Source: Dastarcus helophoroides (Eukaryota > Arthropoda > Insecta > Coleoptera > Bothrideridae). From it: a DNA stretch of 64,000 bases. A program made the translations under genes and the position numbers. Shown piece after piece: positions 45,300 to 55,429 of the stretch. The stretch is from NCBI GenBank assembly GCA_028583605.1, contig CM053327.1, forward strand, positions 4,339,316-4,403,315, given 5' to 3'. Below the pieces are notes generated by a model. The model did no database searches. It saw only the letters and a program-made list of their open reading frames with translations, and had not been told where the DNA came from. The number at the start of each line of letters is the position of its first letter. Positions within the stretch are counted from its first letter, which is position 1.

Positions 45300-46600
45300 C
45301 TAGATTATAAACTAAAGTCATAAATAATTTTTATTTTATATGTTAGATCAATAATTGTACAGCTGTTTTTGACTTTAATTTTGTCATATTATTTTTCCTT
45401 CGCGATATTGGATAGTGGTGTTCGTTTTCTGTTTATTGTGTAAGTTTTCAGATGCGCCCAATACATTTGTTTGAAACTTAATTTGTTTTTATTTACCTTG
45501 GCAACTGGATACAGTAAGAAAATCCCAACCCGCCCTCCAACCACCAACGAGCTGCCGGAGTTGATACATCTTAGTTCCTTTTTGAAAGGAGGGAAGAACA
45601 TCCATTAGGAGCTAATCACCCCTATTAATGTTTCTAAAAAAAACTCACTCCCTGTGATACCTCGTTGGAAAGATTTTTTTATTCTTCTTTGCAGGTGTGC
45701 AGAAGTAAATAAACTTTCCACCTAGGTATTACACCGGGTGGGTTTTAATTTTCGAAAAATTAATAGGGATGGTTAGTTTTTAAAACGAGAGGGGGAAGAT
45801 AAGTCAAAAAAAGCATTTTTTGGTTTCCCCGATGTGCATTTTTAATCTTTATGACAGAACTTTTTCTCTAACAATATGAGATAATTAAAATAATTATTTC
45901 CCAAAAATTTTGTTTATTTTAAACATCGATATCTCAAAAACTTATCGTATCTTTTAAGATTTTGGTATAAGACTGTAAAGAAAAAGCAACTAATATTCCA
46001 ACGATGTGCCAAACAAGGTACGTTTGCATTAAAAAAATAGGTTTGAGTGATGTAGTTTTAACCAATTTGCGACATAAGCAAACATTGATAGTCATTTTTC
46101 ATAAACCATTAAAATGTTGTTTTATATTTTTTAGTTATGCAAAGTGATGGAGGTTTGCAAACCCAAGAATTGCTAAACAATTTTAAATGGAATGGCCTAT
46201 TTTTAGTACCTAATATAAAAAGAAGAAAACATTATTTTTTTAATAATACCAATTACGTAAAGTTTCCTTTGATAGGTTTCATGCAAATTAATTTTTTTTT
46301 TAATTTTTAAGTTTTGGGTAATTATTACTAATTAAATAAATAGTTATTACCATTTAGACACATTGTTAACATTCCTAAATAATAATCGAAATTGGGCAGA
46401 TATTTAACAGTGCCGGAAAAATTGACAATTAAAAATATGTATTTTATAGGATCGTTTACATGAAAACTTTCGGAAGTCCTAAGAGATATCAAAATGAAAT
46501 TTTGTTCAGTAACGTACATCTATTGAAAGCACATTTTAAAATTATTTTTATTTAATTGCAGTAATCAAATACAGAGTGTTGACATAAACATGTTTTTTTA
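45300..46600. other. No gene seen
   Basis: AT-rich. No recognisable termini or coding motifs. Confidence 0.4.
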
Positions 46601-46603
46601 AAT

Positions 46604-46800
46604 ATACAGGGTGTTCTACTTAAAAAAAGTAAGTTTATATCAGCACAGTGTAAATGATAGGTACAACAAAATGAAAATAATTTTTAAATGTGCTCCCTAG
46701 GAATGTATGCCACTGGGCAAGATTTCATTTTGATGTCTTTTCAGGCTTAGGAGCTATTCTCCGTCCACGCACTAATGGCGGATCCTGCATATTGAATTTT
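46604..46800 (+). repeat. TATACAGGGTG-type repeat terminus
   Basis: TATACAGGGTGTTCTACTTA starts a repeat of the same terminal class as those at 43463, 63367 and 63478 and the one split at 10240/11277. Only one end is recognisable. Confidence 0.5.
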
Positions 46801-47800
46801 CTTGATATTATTTTTACTCAATAGTTATTCCTGATTGCTACTTTTTAAATTGTCTCCATGTACATATTTTAAAAGCTCTTTCATCTTTAATTTTCGTTTT
46901 TTTTTAAATCAAGGTGCTGTAATAAGTTTCACCTTTTTATATTCGTATTTATTCGAAATATTTGAAGGAAATTATTTTACAAAGATGTGCAGGGCGTTAT
47001 TTTTACTGTTTCTCTTCACTCCAATTTGGTTAATATATAGATAGGTCTTATTTGACAAACAAAATTTATAACAATTAGAAAAATTCATCAATTTTAAGTT
47101 CCAAAATAATGCATTATTTACGAAACACTGCTCTATTATGATCTACAATCAAAAATTTCATAAATACAACCATCAACTGGAACTAACAAACCTTTTCAAG
47201 CGTAATATATCTTACAACAAAATCGTAACTGAGATTTGGTGTTGCCAAATTCTGCACATGGCCCAGTCGACGAGAAAAGAGCTAGGGGGGTGCAAATTAC
47301 AAACTAATACAACAGCGATTTTGAAATTGTAATCTATTTTAGATCAGTTTTGAGCATGCGTTTAAGTTGCAGTGACGCGTGGGGCTATGCGTCAGCGCCA
47401 TTTTGACAAACACATTTTAGTATATATCTCGAGAATGGTGAATGAAGAAAATACAAGAGACCATATTAATAGAAAAAAGTATGATTTCACATTTTTATTG
47501 AACATATTTTTCTATAGAATAAGTAGGCAAATTTATGAGTTAGTACAATGAAAGGTTTGCATTTTTTAATGGTTTCTTAATAATATCATAGTTTCTAAGA
47601 TTAATAGTTTGTGGAGTTTGACTTAATGAAGACCAAACATTTTCAATGAATTTTAACTTAGGTATTTCGCCGTGACCCACAAAATATATTATATAAAAGA
47701 CCTACTCTGTAATACAGATTCAATGTTTATTTATGCCAAAGGTGGTTTCAATCACCAAACGCTATGCGACTTTCCAAGGCAATTAATTTGATGAGGCAAT
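46801..47800. other. No gene seen
   Basis: AT-rich with short ORFs. Nothing recognised. Confidence 0.4.
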
Positions 47801-47807
47801 ATACCTA

Positions 47808-48764
47808 CAGTGTGTTTCACCGGGAATCGCCGCGATCAATATCTGACAACCCTATATATTTTTGCATTTTTGGATTTTACGTGATATTTTAAGGCCACTT
47901 TGGATAACAAACATTTTTCCTAAAATTTATGGTTTCTGAGATAATTGGCTTTTTATAAAAAATTGAAAAATTGACAGATGCAGAATTTCACGAAATTCTT
48001 CGTATCTTTTTTCAGAAACCACATGTTTATTTCATATTTGGTAGGTGAGATAAAGACATCTCGCACAACTTTTATAAGTTCAAAAACACTATTTTGAGTG
48101 GTGAATTTACGACTGTGAGCGACCCGATAAGTGTTCATTTAAGGTGAAATGGGAAAATAAAAGTAAAAAATTGCAATTATTTCTAAAAGCTCTAAAGCTC
48201 TAAAAGCAACCCTAAGAAAGCTTCTATTAAGTGAAAGATAATTAAAATCTTCATAAGATACGCCAAAAAAATATAGGGTGTTTTATTTAAAATAATAAAG
48301 TTATCGCTCTTTGAATTTATCAAAATGTTCAAACATGAATTCAACACTCTGTATAATGTTTTTAAACTTATGAAAGTTACGCGAGTTAGCTTCGTATGTG
48401 TTCTACTTACGCACTAAATGTGAAATTAATATTTGGTTTCTGGATAGTTTCGTGGGGCCTTGCACCTGTAAAAATTTTTATATAAATTCAATTATTTTGA
48501 AAACTAAATTTTAAGAAAAATGTTTGTTATTTAAAGTGGCCTGGCCTTGAAATATCAAATAAGATCCAAAATGCAAAAATAAATAGGATGCCGCATTGAA
48601 AATAACGAAATTAGTGTCAACATCCGATATAACTGGAATTACTAGAATTTGGCGAATATTTTAGTTGTGTTGGTCTTGTTGCGTTTCCTAAGTTGCCAAA
48701 TTTTCAATGGTTTTAGATGAAGTCTTTACCAATCGATCGCGGCGATTCCCGGTGGGACTCATTG
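47808..48764. mobile_element. MITE with conserved ends and TA duplication
   Basis: The left end CAGTGTGTTTCACC and the right end (inverse CAATGAGTCCCACC) both continue into an identical GGGAATCGCCGCGATC. TA lies at 47806-47807 and 48765-48766. Inner arms are diverged but alignable (ATTTTAAGxCCA, AAACATTTTTCxTAAAATTTA). It is 957 bp with no transposase. TA duplication suggests a mariner/Tc1-type MITE. Confidence 0.8.
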
Positions 48765-49052
48765 TATATATTTTCATGTCTCTAAAACTATAAAACTAAA
48801 ATTTTAGAAAAGCTTTTTTTACAAAACATAGATTTCTTAATGCTCTTCAATTTTAATAGTTACTCTTGTCAGTTATTATTAGTGGCCCTCCAATTTTATT
48901 AAGCAAAAACCAAAAAATGAACAGTTCTGCTTTATTACCCGAAGAAGGTTTATTTTGGAAAAATAACATAGTTTGAATGAAAAAGGTTAATTTATTTATT
49001 TTTTTATAAATTGGTTTGGACCCTTGTAGTTACTACCTAAGATCAACTATTC

Positions 49053-49170
49053 TAACGGTACGATCCTTGTAAACACTTTCAGCTTAAAGCCACTAGTCAG
49101 TAGTATAAGTAGTCAAAAGATTTCACTTCCATTGGATTACTTGGAACTGACTTTTAACTGTTTATTATAT
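49053..49170 (+). mobile_element. Fragment of the PLE-type repeat (copy C)
   Basis: Aligns with 37720-37830 (plus orientation): GGTACG, AAAGCCxxTAGTCAG, GTATAAGTA, ACTGACTTTTAxCTGTTTATTA. The hammerhead core itself is lost. An inverted echo of the last ~25 bp occurs at 49228-49255, so the 3' side is palindromic. Confidence 0.65.
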
Positions 49171-49284
49171 ATACAAGGTTTGTAATCTCAGCAAAAATAC
49201 CTAAATTAGGAGGTAGCAAAAATATTTGCGTAATAAATAGTTAAAAGTTAGTTATAGAATTTTATCGTCTTGTTAAGAAAAGTT

Positions 49285-50100
49285 ACAATTTCTCTATAAT
49301 CAGTAATATTTGGCATAGAAAGCATTTAACAAAAGTTGAGAGACCGATTCAAATACCAATAAAAATAAGAGTTTACTATTTAAAATAAACGAGTTTTGGC
49401 CATTCTAAATTCTCTAAAGGTTCTGTATAATATTTGGAAAACCTAAATGGGAGATTTAATTAAACAATTATTTGTGAATAATTCCTGAAAAAATCATTTG
49501 CTCATAACGTCCTTCGCAGCCGTAATACATTCTTTTTACACCAAGCAAAAAATTGTCGTTTTTGCACAAACATCTAGCTAACTCAAAAAATATTGGAAGT
49601 TGAAAATTTTTTTTTTAAATAACCTTTATTTTTTTATGAGAAATCAGGAAATGCAATAAAGAATAATATGGGTTGCTATTTAAAAAAGTAAGTGGGGCCT
49701 GTATGGGTAAAATTAAACACATCCTGTATACTCCGTCATATTTTAATTTTGTAGGGCTTTAGGAAAGAGAGGGAGTTGCCCATTAAAATTTTATTGTATC
49801 TAGATGGACATCTTTTATACTAAAATGCGTTTACCAAAATGGTAAAATGTTAAAAACTCGATTTTTTTTTACAGTATATAATCTTTATTTTTTATAAGAA
49901 AACAGAAAATGCAATAAAAAATAAAAGTTGTCATATAAAATAAAATGAAGTTGGTCCCTGCATAGTAAAATATTAACGCCCTGTATACTCCGCCGTATTT
50001 TAATTTTGTAGTGCTTGGAAAAAGAGAGGTAGTTGCCCTTTAAGAGTTTATTGTAACTTCAGCGATTAATTCAGCTATTCAGCACTAGGTGGGCACGCTG
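49285..50100 (+). repeat. Dispersed repeat, family B (with internal duplication)
   Basis: Colinear with 16745-17275. The block from TTTATTTTTTATxAGAAAxCAGxAAATGCAATAAA through GGGCTT...GAGAGG occurs twice (about 49615-49790 and 49880-50060). It ends in TCAGCACTAGGTGGGCAC, the family terminus. Confidence 0.72.
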
Positions 50101-50290
50101 CAAAGAGCAAATTTAATCACGGCTTCTTAAAAGCAATAGGTTTTCCATGATAACATATTTTTTGGTTGCACCGGAAATTTTGTATATGCCTCGTCCGTAT
50201 AACTCTTTTAGAGATTGTCAATATATTTCTCGGTATGCCAAAGAATGGTTTCGCGGACTAGGCGTACAAGTAACTATTTATGTAACGATG
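50101..50290 (+). repeat. Dispersed repeat, family C
   Basis: Matches 27515-27700, starting GCAAATTTAATCACGGCTTC. It abuts family B, whereas copy 27515 does not, so they are separate insertions or a composite. Confidence 0.7.
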
Positions 50291-50868
50291 CATAATATGA
50301 ATAAAATATATGATATATTAAATTAGTTTAAAAATGCTGCTGAATTAGAACATGAGAAAAGCCAAAATATTTTTAGAAATCATTCAGCAATGAAAATAAT
50401 TAGTTACTCCACTGTAAAACTTTTAGGATAGCAAAGAAAAATGGTTTGAGTTCTTTTCAGTCGGACTATAAATAAAGAAGTGAAAGCAGATTTTTCAAAA
50501 TTAGACTGTTTTCTTTATAAAACCTAAACAAGCCTGTATTCACTTATTGTCGTTTCAAGGGCCTGTTGATGGGCATATAATTTGACACAACTTTGTCCAT
50601 GTCAGTGATTTTATTTATACCTTCAGTAATAACAATGATACTCATAATCCAGTGGAACATTCCACAATGTTGCCATTAAGGTAACGCAAAAAATTAACAC
50701 ATATGACAGATGTATTTGTTTTTATTTTCATTCTAATCCTATGTGCTTGAAAATTGCTTAGTTTAGGACAAATATTAAGAGTTTGCGTACTTTGCCAATA
50801 GCGGTTTTAAATGACTACCTCCGATTTTAAGTTACTAGTCAAGCTAAGCGAAATTGTTTTGTTTTAGG
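50291..50868. other. Upstream intron-like sequence
   Basis: AT-rich and without recognised repeats. It ends in a pyrimidine-rich splice acceptor TTGTTTTGTTTTAG at 50868, directly before the coding exon. Confidence 0.5.
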
Positions 50869-52301
50869 AAATGGTGACTTACAAGAAATAGGATGGCAGC
50901 TATTACTGATATTGAAGTTAATCAAATTGAAATACACGAAACAGATCTTATTGATCTTAGTGACTCATCCCCGATAAATTCTAATTCATCTGATGGTACA
51001 TTAGACAGCACGGAGGTGTCCAGGAATTTACTTGATACGGAAATACCTGAATTCGAAGAAACATTGCAAAATTTTAATCAATTTCCAATAGAATGCAATC
51101 ATTCGCGAAGTAGTAGCCTTGATGTAGAAGACATTTTAATTTCAATAGAGGATGACAATGAAATCAGTAAACAACATTCGTATTGTGCCATTACCGGTTA
51201 AACGAAGCTATAGTGAAATTGTATTTGATACGCGGGAAACCTTATCTACTGAAAATTTAACTAGGTCATGGTCATGTGATAATATTGAAGCAATGGAAGT
51301 TTTAAACAATCTTGACGAAGTTCTTAATGCTTTATTGGACGAATCTGATAACATTTTAAACATAAGTAAGGAAAACAAAGATTTTCCTTCCAGAGAAGGA
51401 AATAGAAGAGTGCCTCCTAGAATTAGATAACTACTTAACAACATTGGATCCGGAGGATTACGTTGAAATTCAAAGCGAACTTTTCGATTCCTCTGATAAT
51501 CCAGGTAACCCTGAAATTAATAAAAATAAAGTGCCAAATGATGTGATTACGGCTTCCGTCCATGTAGATAAAAATTACGACAAAAAATTCCTGGCTCGTA
51601 AATCGCAATCAGCAAGGTGTAACAGAGTTGGTAAAATTTTACTGCAGGGCACTCCTTACACTATAGGATCGTCCAGGAAGCGCCGCTCGAAACTTCAGGA
51701 TAGCATAGTGTGCCACGATTGTATTTCCGGAACAGCTGAATCTCGGCACGAGCGGGGTGTAAATCAGGAACGTCGATTACACGCAGCTGTTGACTGCTGT
51801 ACCGGAACCGTCGTGGTTGAGCCATCAAGAACTTCTAATGGCAGTCTAGATGTTAGTGGTAATTTATCCACCGATATGGATGATGCTAATAAAGGCAATA
51901 CAACTGTTGCCTCATGGCTAAGATCCTCTATGAGACGATTACAACATTTTAGATTACCTAATGCTCTTCCTTTAGAATCGAGCGTGGATGTGCCAAGTGC
52001 GCCTAGTACGAATTTGCCGGTTGAAAGACCCGTGAGTGCTCCCTCGCGATTACCTCCTACCGAATCGGAAAGGTCTAGATCGCGGTTAAGGTCCAGGCTT
52101 CCTGTAGGTGTTGAAGTATCCTTACAACCCAACGGAGGTAGAGCGCGTAGTAGTTCAGCTTCTTCTAGATCACAGCCATTAAGAAGTTTATCTTCTAGTG
52201 AATCTAGCCTTGACTCAACAGATAGTACAACGAACGGAACAACGGTCACTCCTCCAGTAAGAAGTACTCAAGAACCAACTGCAACAAATAATTCTCGAAG
52301 G
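50869..52301 (+). CDS. Long host-gene exon, N-terminal part of a Ser/Arg-rich protein; two frameshifts
   Basis: A good acceptor (TTTTAG) precedes a short 5' leader and an ATG at 50893. The first frame (MAAITDIEVNQIE..., to 51201) is acidic and Ser-rich. Coding then continues in another frame as LPVKRSYSEIVFDTRE to about 51366, and in a third from about 51396 (EIEECLLELDNYLTTLDPED) to 52301. There CGAAG is followed by the donor GTAAGA. The later part contains ASWLRSSMRRLQHFRLP and a long Arg/Ser/Pro-rich low-complexity linker (SERSRSRLRSR, SSESSLDSTDS). The protein is >460 residues so far and continues past the exon. No catalytic domain is present. It might be the disordered N-terminus of a HECT-type E3 ligase (HECW-like), but that is a weak impression. 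The frameshifts could be assembly indels or pseudogene damage. Confidence 0.75.
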
Positions 52302-53960
52302 TAAGATTGTGCTAAATTCCAAATTATAAACGGTAGAAATAAAATTACTTTTAATCAAATATTACATAAAATTTGCAGAAATTAGGAAAATGTGACACGC
52401 ACCTTATTTAATTATAGCTAATCATTAACTGTGCTGCACAGAAATATGTAATTTCATATTCGATCTTAAGTTAATGTACGTTAGGATATTGTGAAATAAG
52501 ACACACACAGTAATAAAGTAACTTACGTTTGGTACGGTAAGCTAAAATAGGATTAGTTTACTATAAATAATTCGCCAAGAGCCAGTAGGGCTCGGACAAT
52601 TAGGGTTCCGTGCCAATTACTGCAATGAACAGTAAATAGACCAAATTAACACATTTTTACTTATATATGAATTTGAAATTTTATCCCAATTTTCATGTGA
52701 AAAAATATTGTCTATTTTCAGATATAGACACTTTTTTCTACAATTAATATCCAAATATTTATGGAACTGATAAGTGTGTTGGTATTGTCCCAGATAAAAA
52801 GCCTTCATTTGCATTAGCAATAAGTCTAAGACTAACACAGTTTAGGGCATGGCCTCGAATCTCGCTAAAATATTCAATTCTAAACGCAATTACATCATTG
52901 CGTGAAATAGTGCTAACCCTGAAAATATTTATTTAAATGAAATAATGTAAAGATGAATTTGATATGCATTCTATTCTTCAGCTAAATCAAGTTATTTATT
53001 TAAAAACATATATTACTGTATCATAATTTTTTTTATTAAATAATCTCCATAAAATAATTTTTTTATTAAAACTATTACTAATACTAACCCTACGAAAATC
53101 TACATTTTATCTTTAAAAACCTAGGAAAACAGGGGGACATAATTTTTGATACCTTTTGAGGTGTATCTTTAAGTAGATTGAACCAAAATTTATTAAAAAG
53201 GTAGGATCCTTGCAGATAGATCTTCCCAATGATGCCTTATACGATGTTATTAACTAAAACTTGATTTTTTCAAGACCAAAATTAATATTCATTCCTATAA
53301 ATTTTCACCCTACCTCGTAGAGTCGACAGGGAAGTGCTATCAAATTTAAACAATAACTGACCTCAGCATCTTATTATTACAAATGAATCAACACAATTTC
53401 AAGTTATTTTGACCTTAAATTTAATACAACAAAATAAAAGTGAGGCTGTTTATTTCAACTAGACTCAAATCTGAATGAAATATTTATTTAGAAAATTAAA
53501 AGAATTTGTTTAGCACAAATAATCTGAAAATAGTTCTTATATAAAGCTTCAATCTTTAATTCCCCAAAAAATATTTTAATGCTAAAATTGCAAGGTTTTC
53601 CCTAAGCTAGCCATTGAGTTTGCACCAAATGCAACGAATCTATGTTTCGGGCAACTGAATTATTCCCCAGTTTAATGTGCGTTTTTCGTTTTACTAACTT
53701 TACAATTTCAGATACGTATTTATAAAGTGTTTAGAGGGCAAAATTCTTTCGGTGTAGCCCCACTTTTCCTGCCACATGGCTTCGCCGGGTCAAATTCTTG
53801 ATTTGCTACATTCAAGGGTCTTCGTTATTAATATTTACCAGCCTTCATATTACCCAAATTTACGTGACTCCAATTATTTAAACTGGAAACAAACCAGGCC
53901 TAACAAATATCCCTTATCGAATCTGTAAACTGCTAAGAAGTTTGTTTCTCACTCAAAACG
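52302..53960. other. Intron-like sequence after the exon
   Basis: Begins with the donor GTAAGATT. AT-rich, with no further exon or TE terminus recognised. Confidence 0.5.
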
Positions 53961-53963
53961 TTA

Positions 53964-54326
53964 TGTTACAAAATTTTTTTGTATGATATTATCACAAACG
54001 GTTGTCGTAAATTTGTATCAGTGATTATGTGATGTTCAGAATTGTCTGGAAATATTTGTTAATGGGAGGTGGCCGCAAGAATGAATGATACGACAGGAAG
54101 ACATTATTTGTTATTTATTTATTATTTTTTTCACGACTGATCTGTTTCTCGAACAGATCGCTCTAGAAGATGGAAGGCTATAAATACGCGGTCGTCTTTC
54201 CCTCGAGATAATCAGATAGTTAGTAAGTTCAGTGATTCATAATTGTTGTTTTCTAGAATAAGTTTGAAAGAAATAAACTGTTTACAATTCACATGGTTTT
54301 AATTATCGAACCGGTAAAACGTAACA
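53964..54326 (+). mobile_element. LTR of a gypsy-like retrotransposon
   Basis: The 363-bp segment starts TGTTAC and ends GTAACA, an inverted TG..CA pair. It holds a TATA box (TATAAATA, 54179-54186), a downstream transcribed-type region and a polyadenylation signal (AATAAA, 54272-54277). A small hairpin (GATCTGT..ACAGATC) lies at 54139-54159. The sequence just after it starts like a primer-binding site. Confidence 0.7.
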
Positions 54327-54328
54327 AC

Positions 54329-54346
54329 TGGTGTCATAGGGGGGAT
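54329..54346 (+). promoter_or_regulatory. Putative primer-binding site
   Basis: TGGTGTCATAGGGGGGAT begins two bases after the LTR end. TGG complements the CCA end of tRNAs. I cannot assign the tRNA. Confidence 0.5.
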
Positions 54347-54495
54347 TAATTGTGTATATTGTGTTTTATTTATCGGAGAAACTTACGTAAGGTTCCCAAA
54401 TATTGTGTTAGTAAATCGTAATGGTAAATAAATTTAGATTCTAACGCGGAGGTTATTAACTAAAAAATAGTTTATAGGGGCACTACCAAAAATTT

Positions 54496-54720
54496 TTGAA
54501 CAATCTGCAACATTTTATGGAAACGAGATCGAAATCTATCAAAATGAAACAACAATTGCAAGTGATATTAGCAATGCTGAAAGACAAAGAAGAAAGGGGT
54601 GAAGAACGAAGACAAGAAAATAAAGAACGAAGACCACAAGAAAAAGAACAAGATGAAGAATGGAGACGAAAGGAATTGCGTAGTCTGTTAGCAAATATAA
54701 CAGAAAAGATGGGAGAGTAG
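54496..54720 (+). pseudogene. gag-like coiled-coil N-terminus
   Basis: The 74-codon frame (MNNLQHFMETRSKSIKMKQQ, then a Glu/Arg/Lys repeat such as KEERGEERRQENKERR and RRKELRSLLANI) is a charged coiled coil, as often begins gag in insect gypsy-like elements. It lies ~170 bp after the putative primer-binding site. It stops at 54720; the next ~120 bp keep the Glu/Lys-rich style in another frame. The gag body is separated from it by the PLE-type repeat. Confidence 0.55.
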
Positions 54721-54868
54721 ACGTTGCAAAAGTGAGAGAAGAAATGTAAGAAGAGATTGGCGAAATCAAAGAAAAAATGGGAGAAGTAAAACAAGAATTC
54801 CACAACAAGCGTCTTCATTTGGACAACGCAACACAGAAAAAGGTCACATCGAAAATGCCATGAAGAAA

Positions 54869-55270
54869 TCACCCAATGGGGGTTTACTCTCTTGGATACT
54901 TATACCACTGACTAACGGCTTTAAGTTGGAAGTGTATACAACCACCGTACCATACTGATGAGGCCAAGGAAGGCCGAAACTAGTCTATGGCTGCGGTTGT
55001 ATATATTTTCAATTTTAAGCATGTTTAACTGTTTAACTACAAAACATTTAATTGGTCATTTGTCGAACTAGATGAAAGTAAAGTCACGCCGAGGACGTTT
55101 ATATCTATGGATGTTGCGATGCAATCTGTGATACAAGCCTTGCCTCATCTACGTGAACTTTGCAACTGCAATCTAGTTTTCATTAGATTCTAATGAAATT
55201 AGATTTCAATTGTATCGTAATAAACTTGTATGTATTCGCATATACAGGTCTTATTATCACAGCAATGAAG
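54869..55270 (+). mobile_element. PLE-type repeat with intact-looking hammerhead (copy B)
   Basis: Blocks shared with copy A are TTTACTCTCTTGGATACTTA, CTGACTAACGGCTTTAA, the ribozyme, TCAATTTTAAGCATG and AACATTTAATTGGTCATTTG (to about 55065). A further block shared with A (TATCGTAATAAACTTGTATG, about 55210) lies downstream of the ribozyme here but upstream of it in copy A. This is the order expected if B spans the junction between two tandem units. The repeat interrupts a gag-like retrotransposon relic. Confidence 0.7.
54935..55003 (+). ncRNA. Hammerhead ribozyme, type I, complete core
   Basis: Outer stem I is TATACAACC (54935-54943) with GGTTGTATA (54995-55003). The internal loop is ACCGTA / CTGC. 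Inner stem I is CCATA (54950-54954) with TATGG (54986-54990). The core is CTGATGA (54955-54961). Stem II is GGCC (54962-54965) with GGCC (54972-54975) around AAGGAA, and GAAA is at 54976-54979. Stem III is only A-C/G-U (ACTAGT, palindromic), and the predicted cleavage follows C54985 (GTC). All conserved core bases are present. The short palindromic stem III is the feature reported for hammerheads of Penelope-like elements, which may act as dimers. Function is inferred, not shown. Confidence 0.88.
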
Positions 55271-55424
55271 AAGTTGTTAAATGGACAATTCACACAACAT
55301 AAATCGGAAAGTGTACCTGCTGTATCTTCTCACAAAGTGAAATCTCCGACCTATGATGGACAAACATCCTTCGAGACCTGGCGAAAACATGGGGTTTTAA
55401 TTATCAAACTGGAAACACGTAACA
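55271..55424 (+). pseudogene. gag fragment followed by an LTR-end echo
   Basis: The 105-codon frame (55193-55510) includes HKVKSPTYDGQTSFETWRKH (about 55330-55390). The pattern KxPTYDGxTSxxxW is a recognisable gag block of gypsy-like elements. Directly after it, TTTTAATTATCAAACTGG and CACGTAACA (to 55424) match the 3' end of the LTR at 54297-54326, so the frame reads from gag into a truncated 3' LTR. The element is therefore a short internally deleted relic. Confidence 0.6.
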
Positions 55425-55429
55425 ATACA

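Noticed and set aside
51764..52249. 161-codon ORF on the minus strand
   Set aside because: It is antisense to the Ser/Arg-rich host exon, whose plus frame has the splice signals and the more protein-like composition.
54483..54872. 129-codon ORF on the minus strand
   Set aside because: It is antisense to the charged gag-like coiled coil; Phe/Ser/Leu richness mirrors the Glu/Lys codons of the plus strand.
53964..55424. Target-site duplication for the LTR relic
   Set aside because: The bases before the LTR start (CGTTA) and after the 3' echo (ATACA) do not match, so no duplication is claimed.
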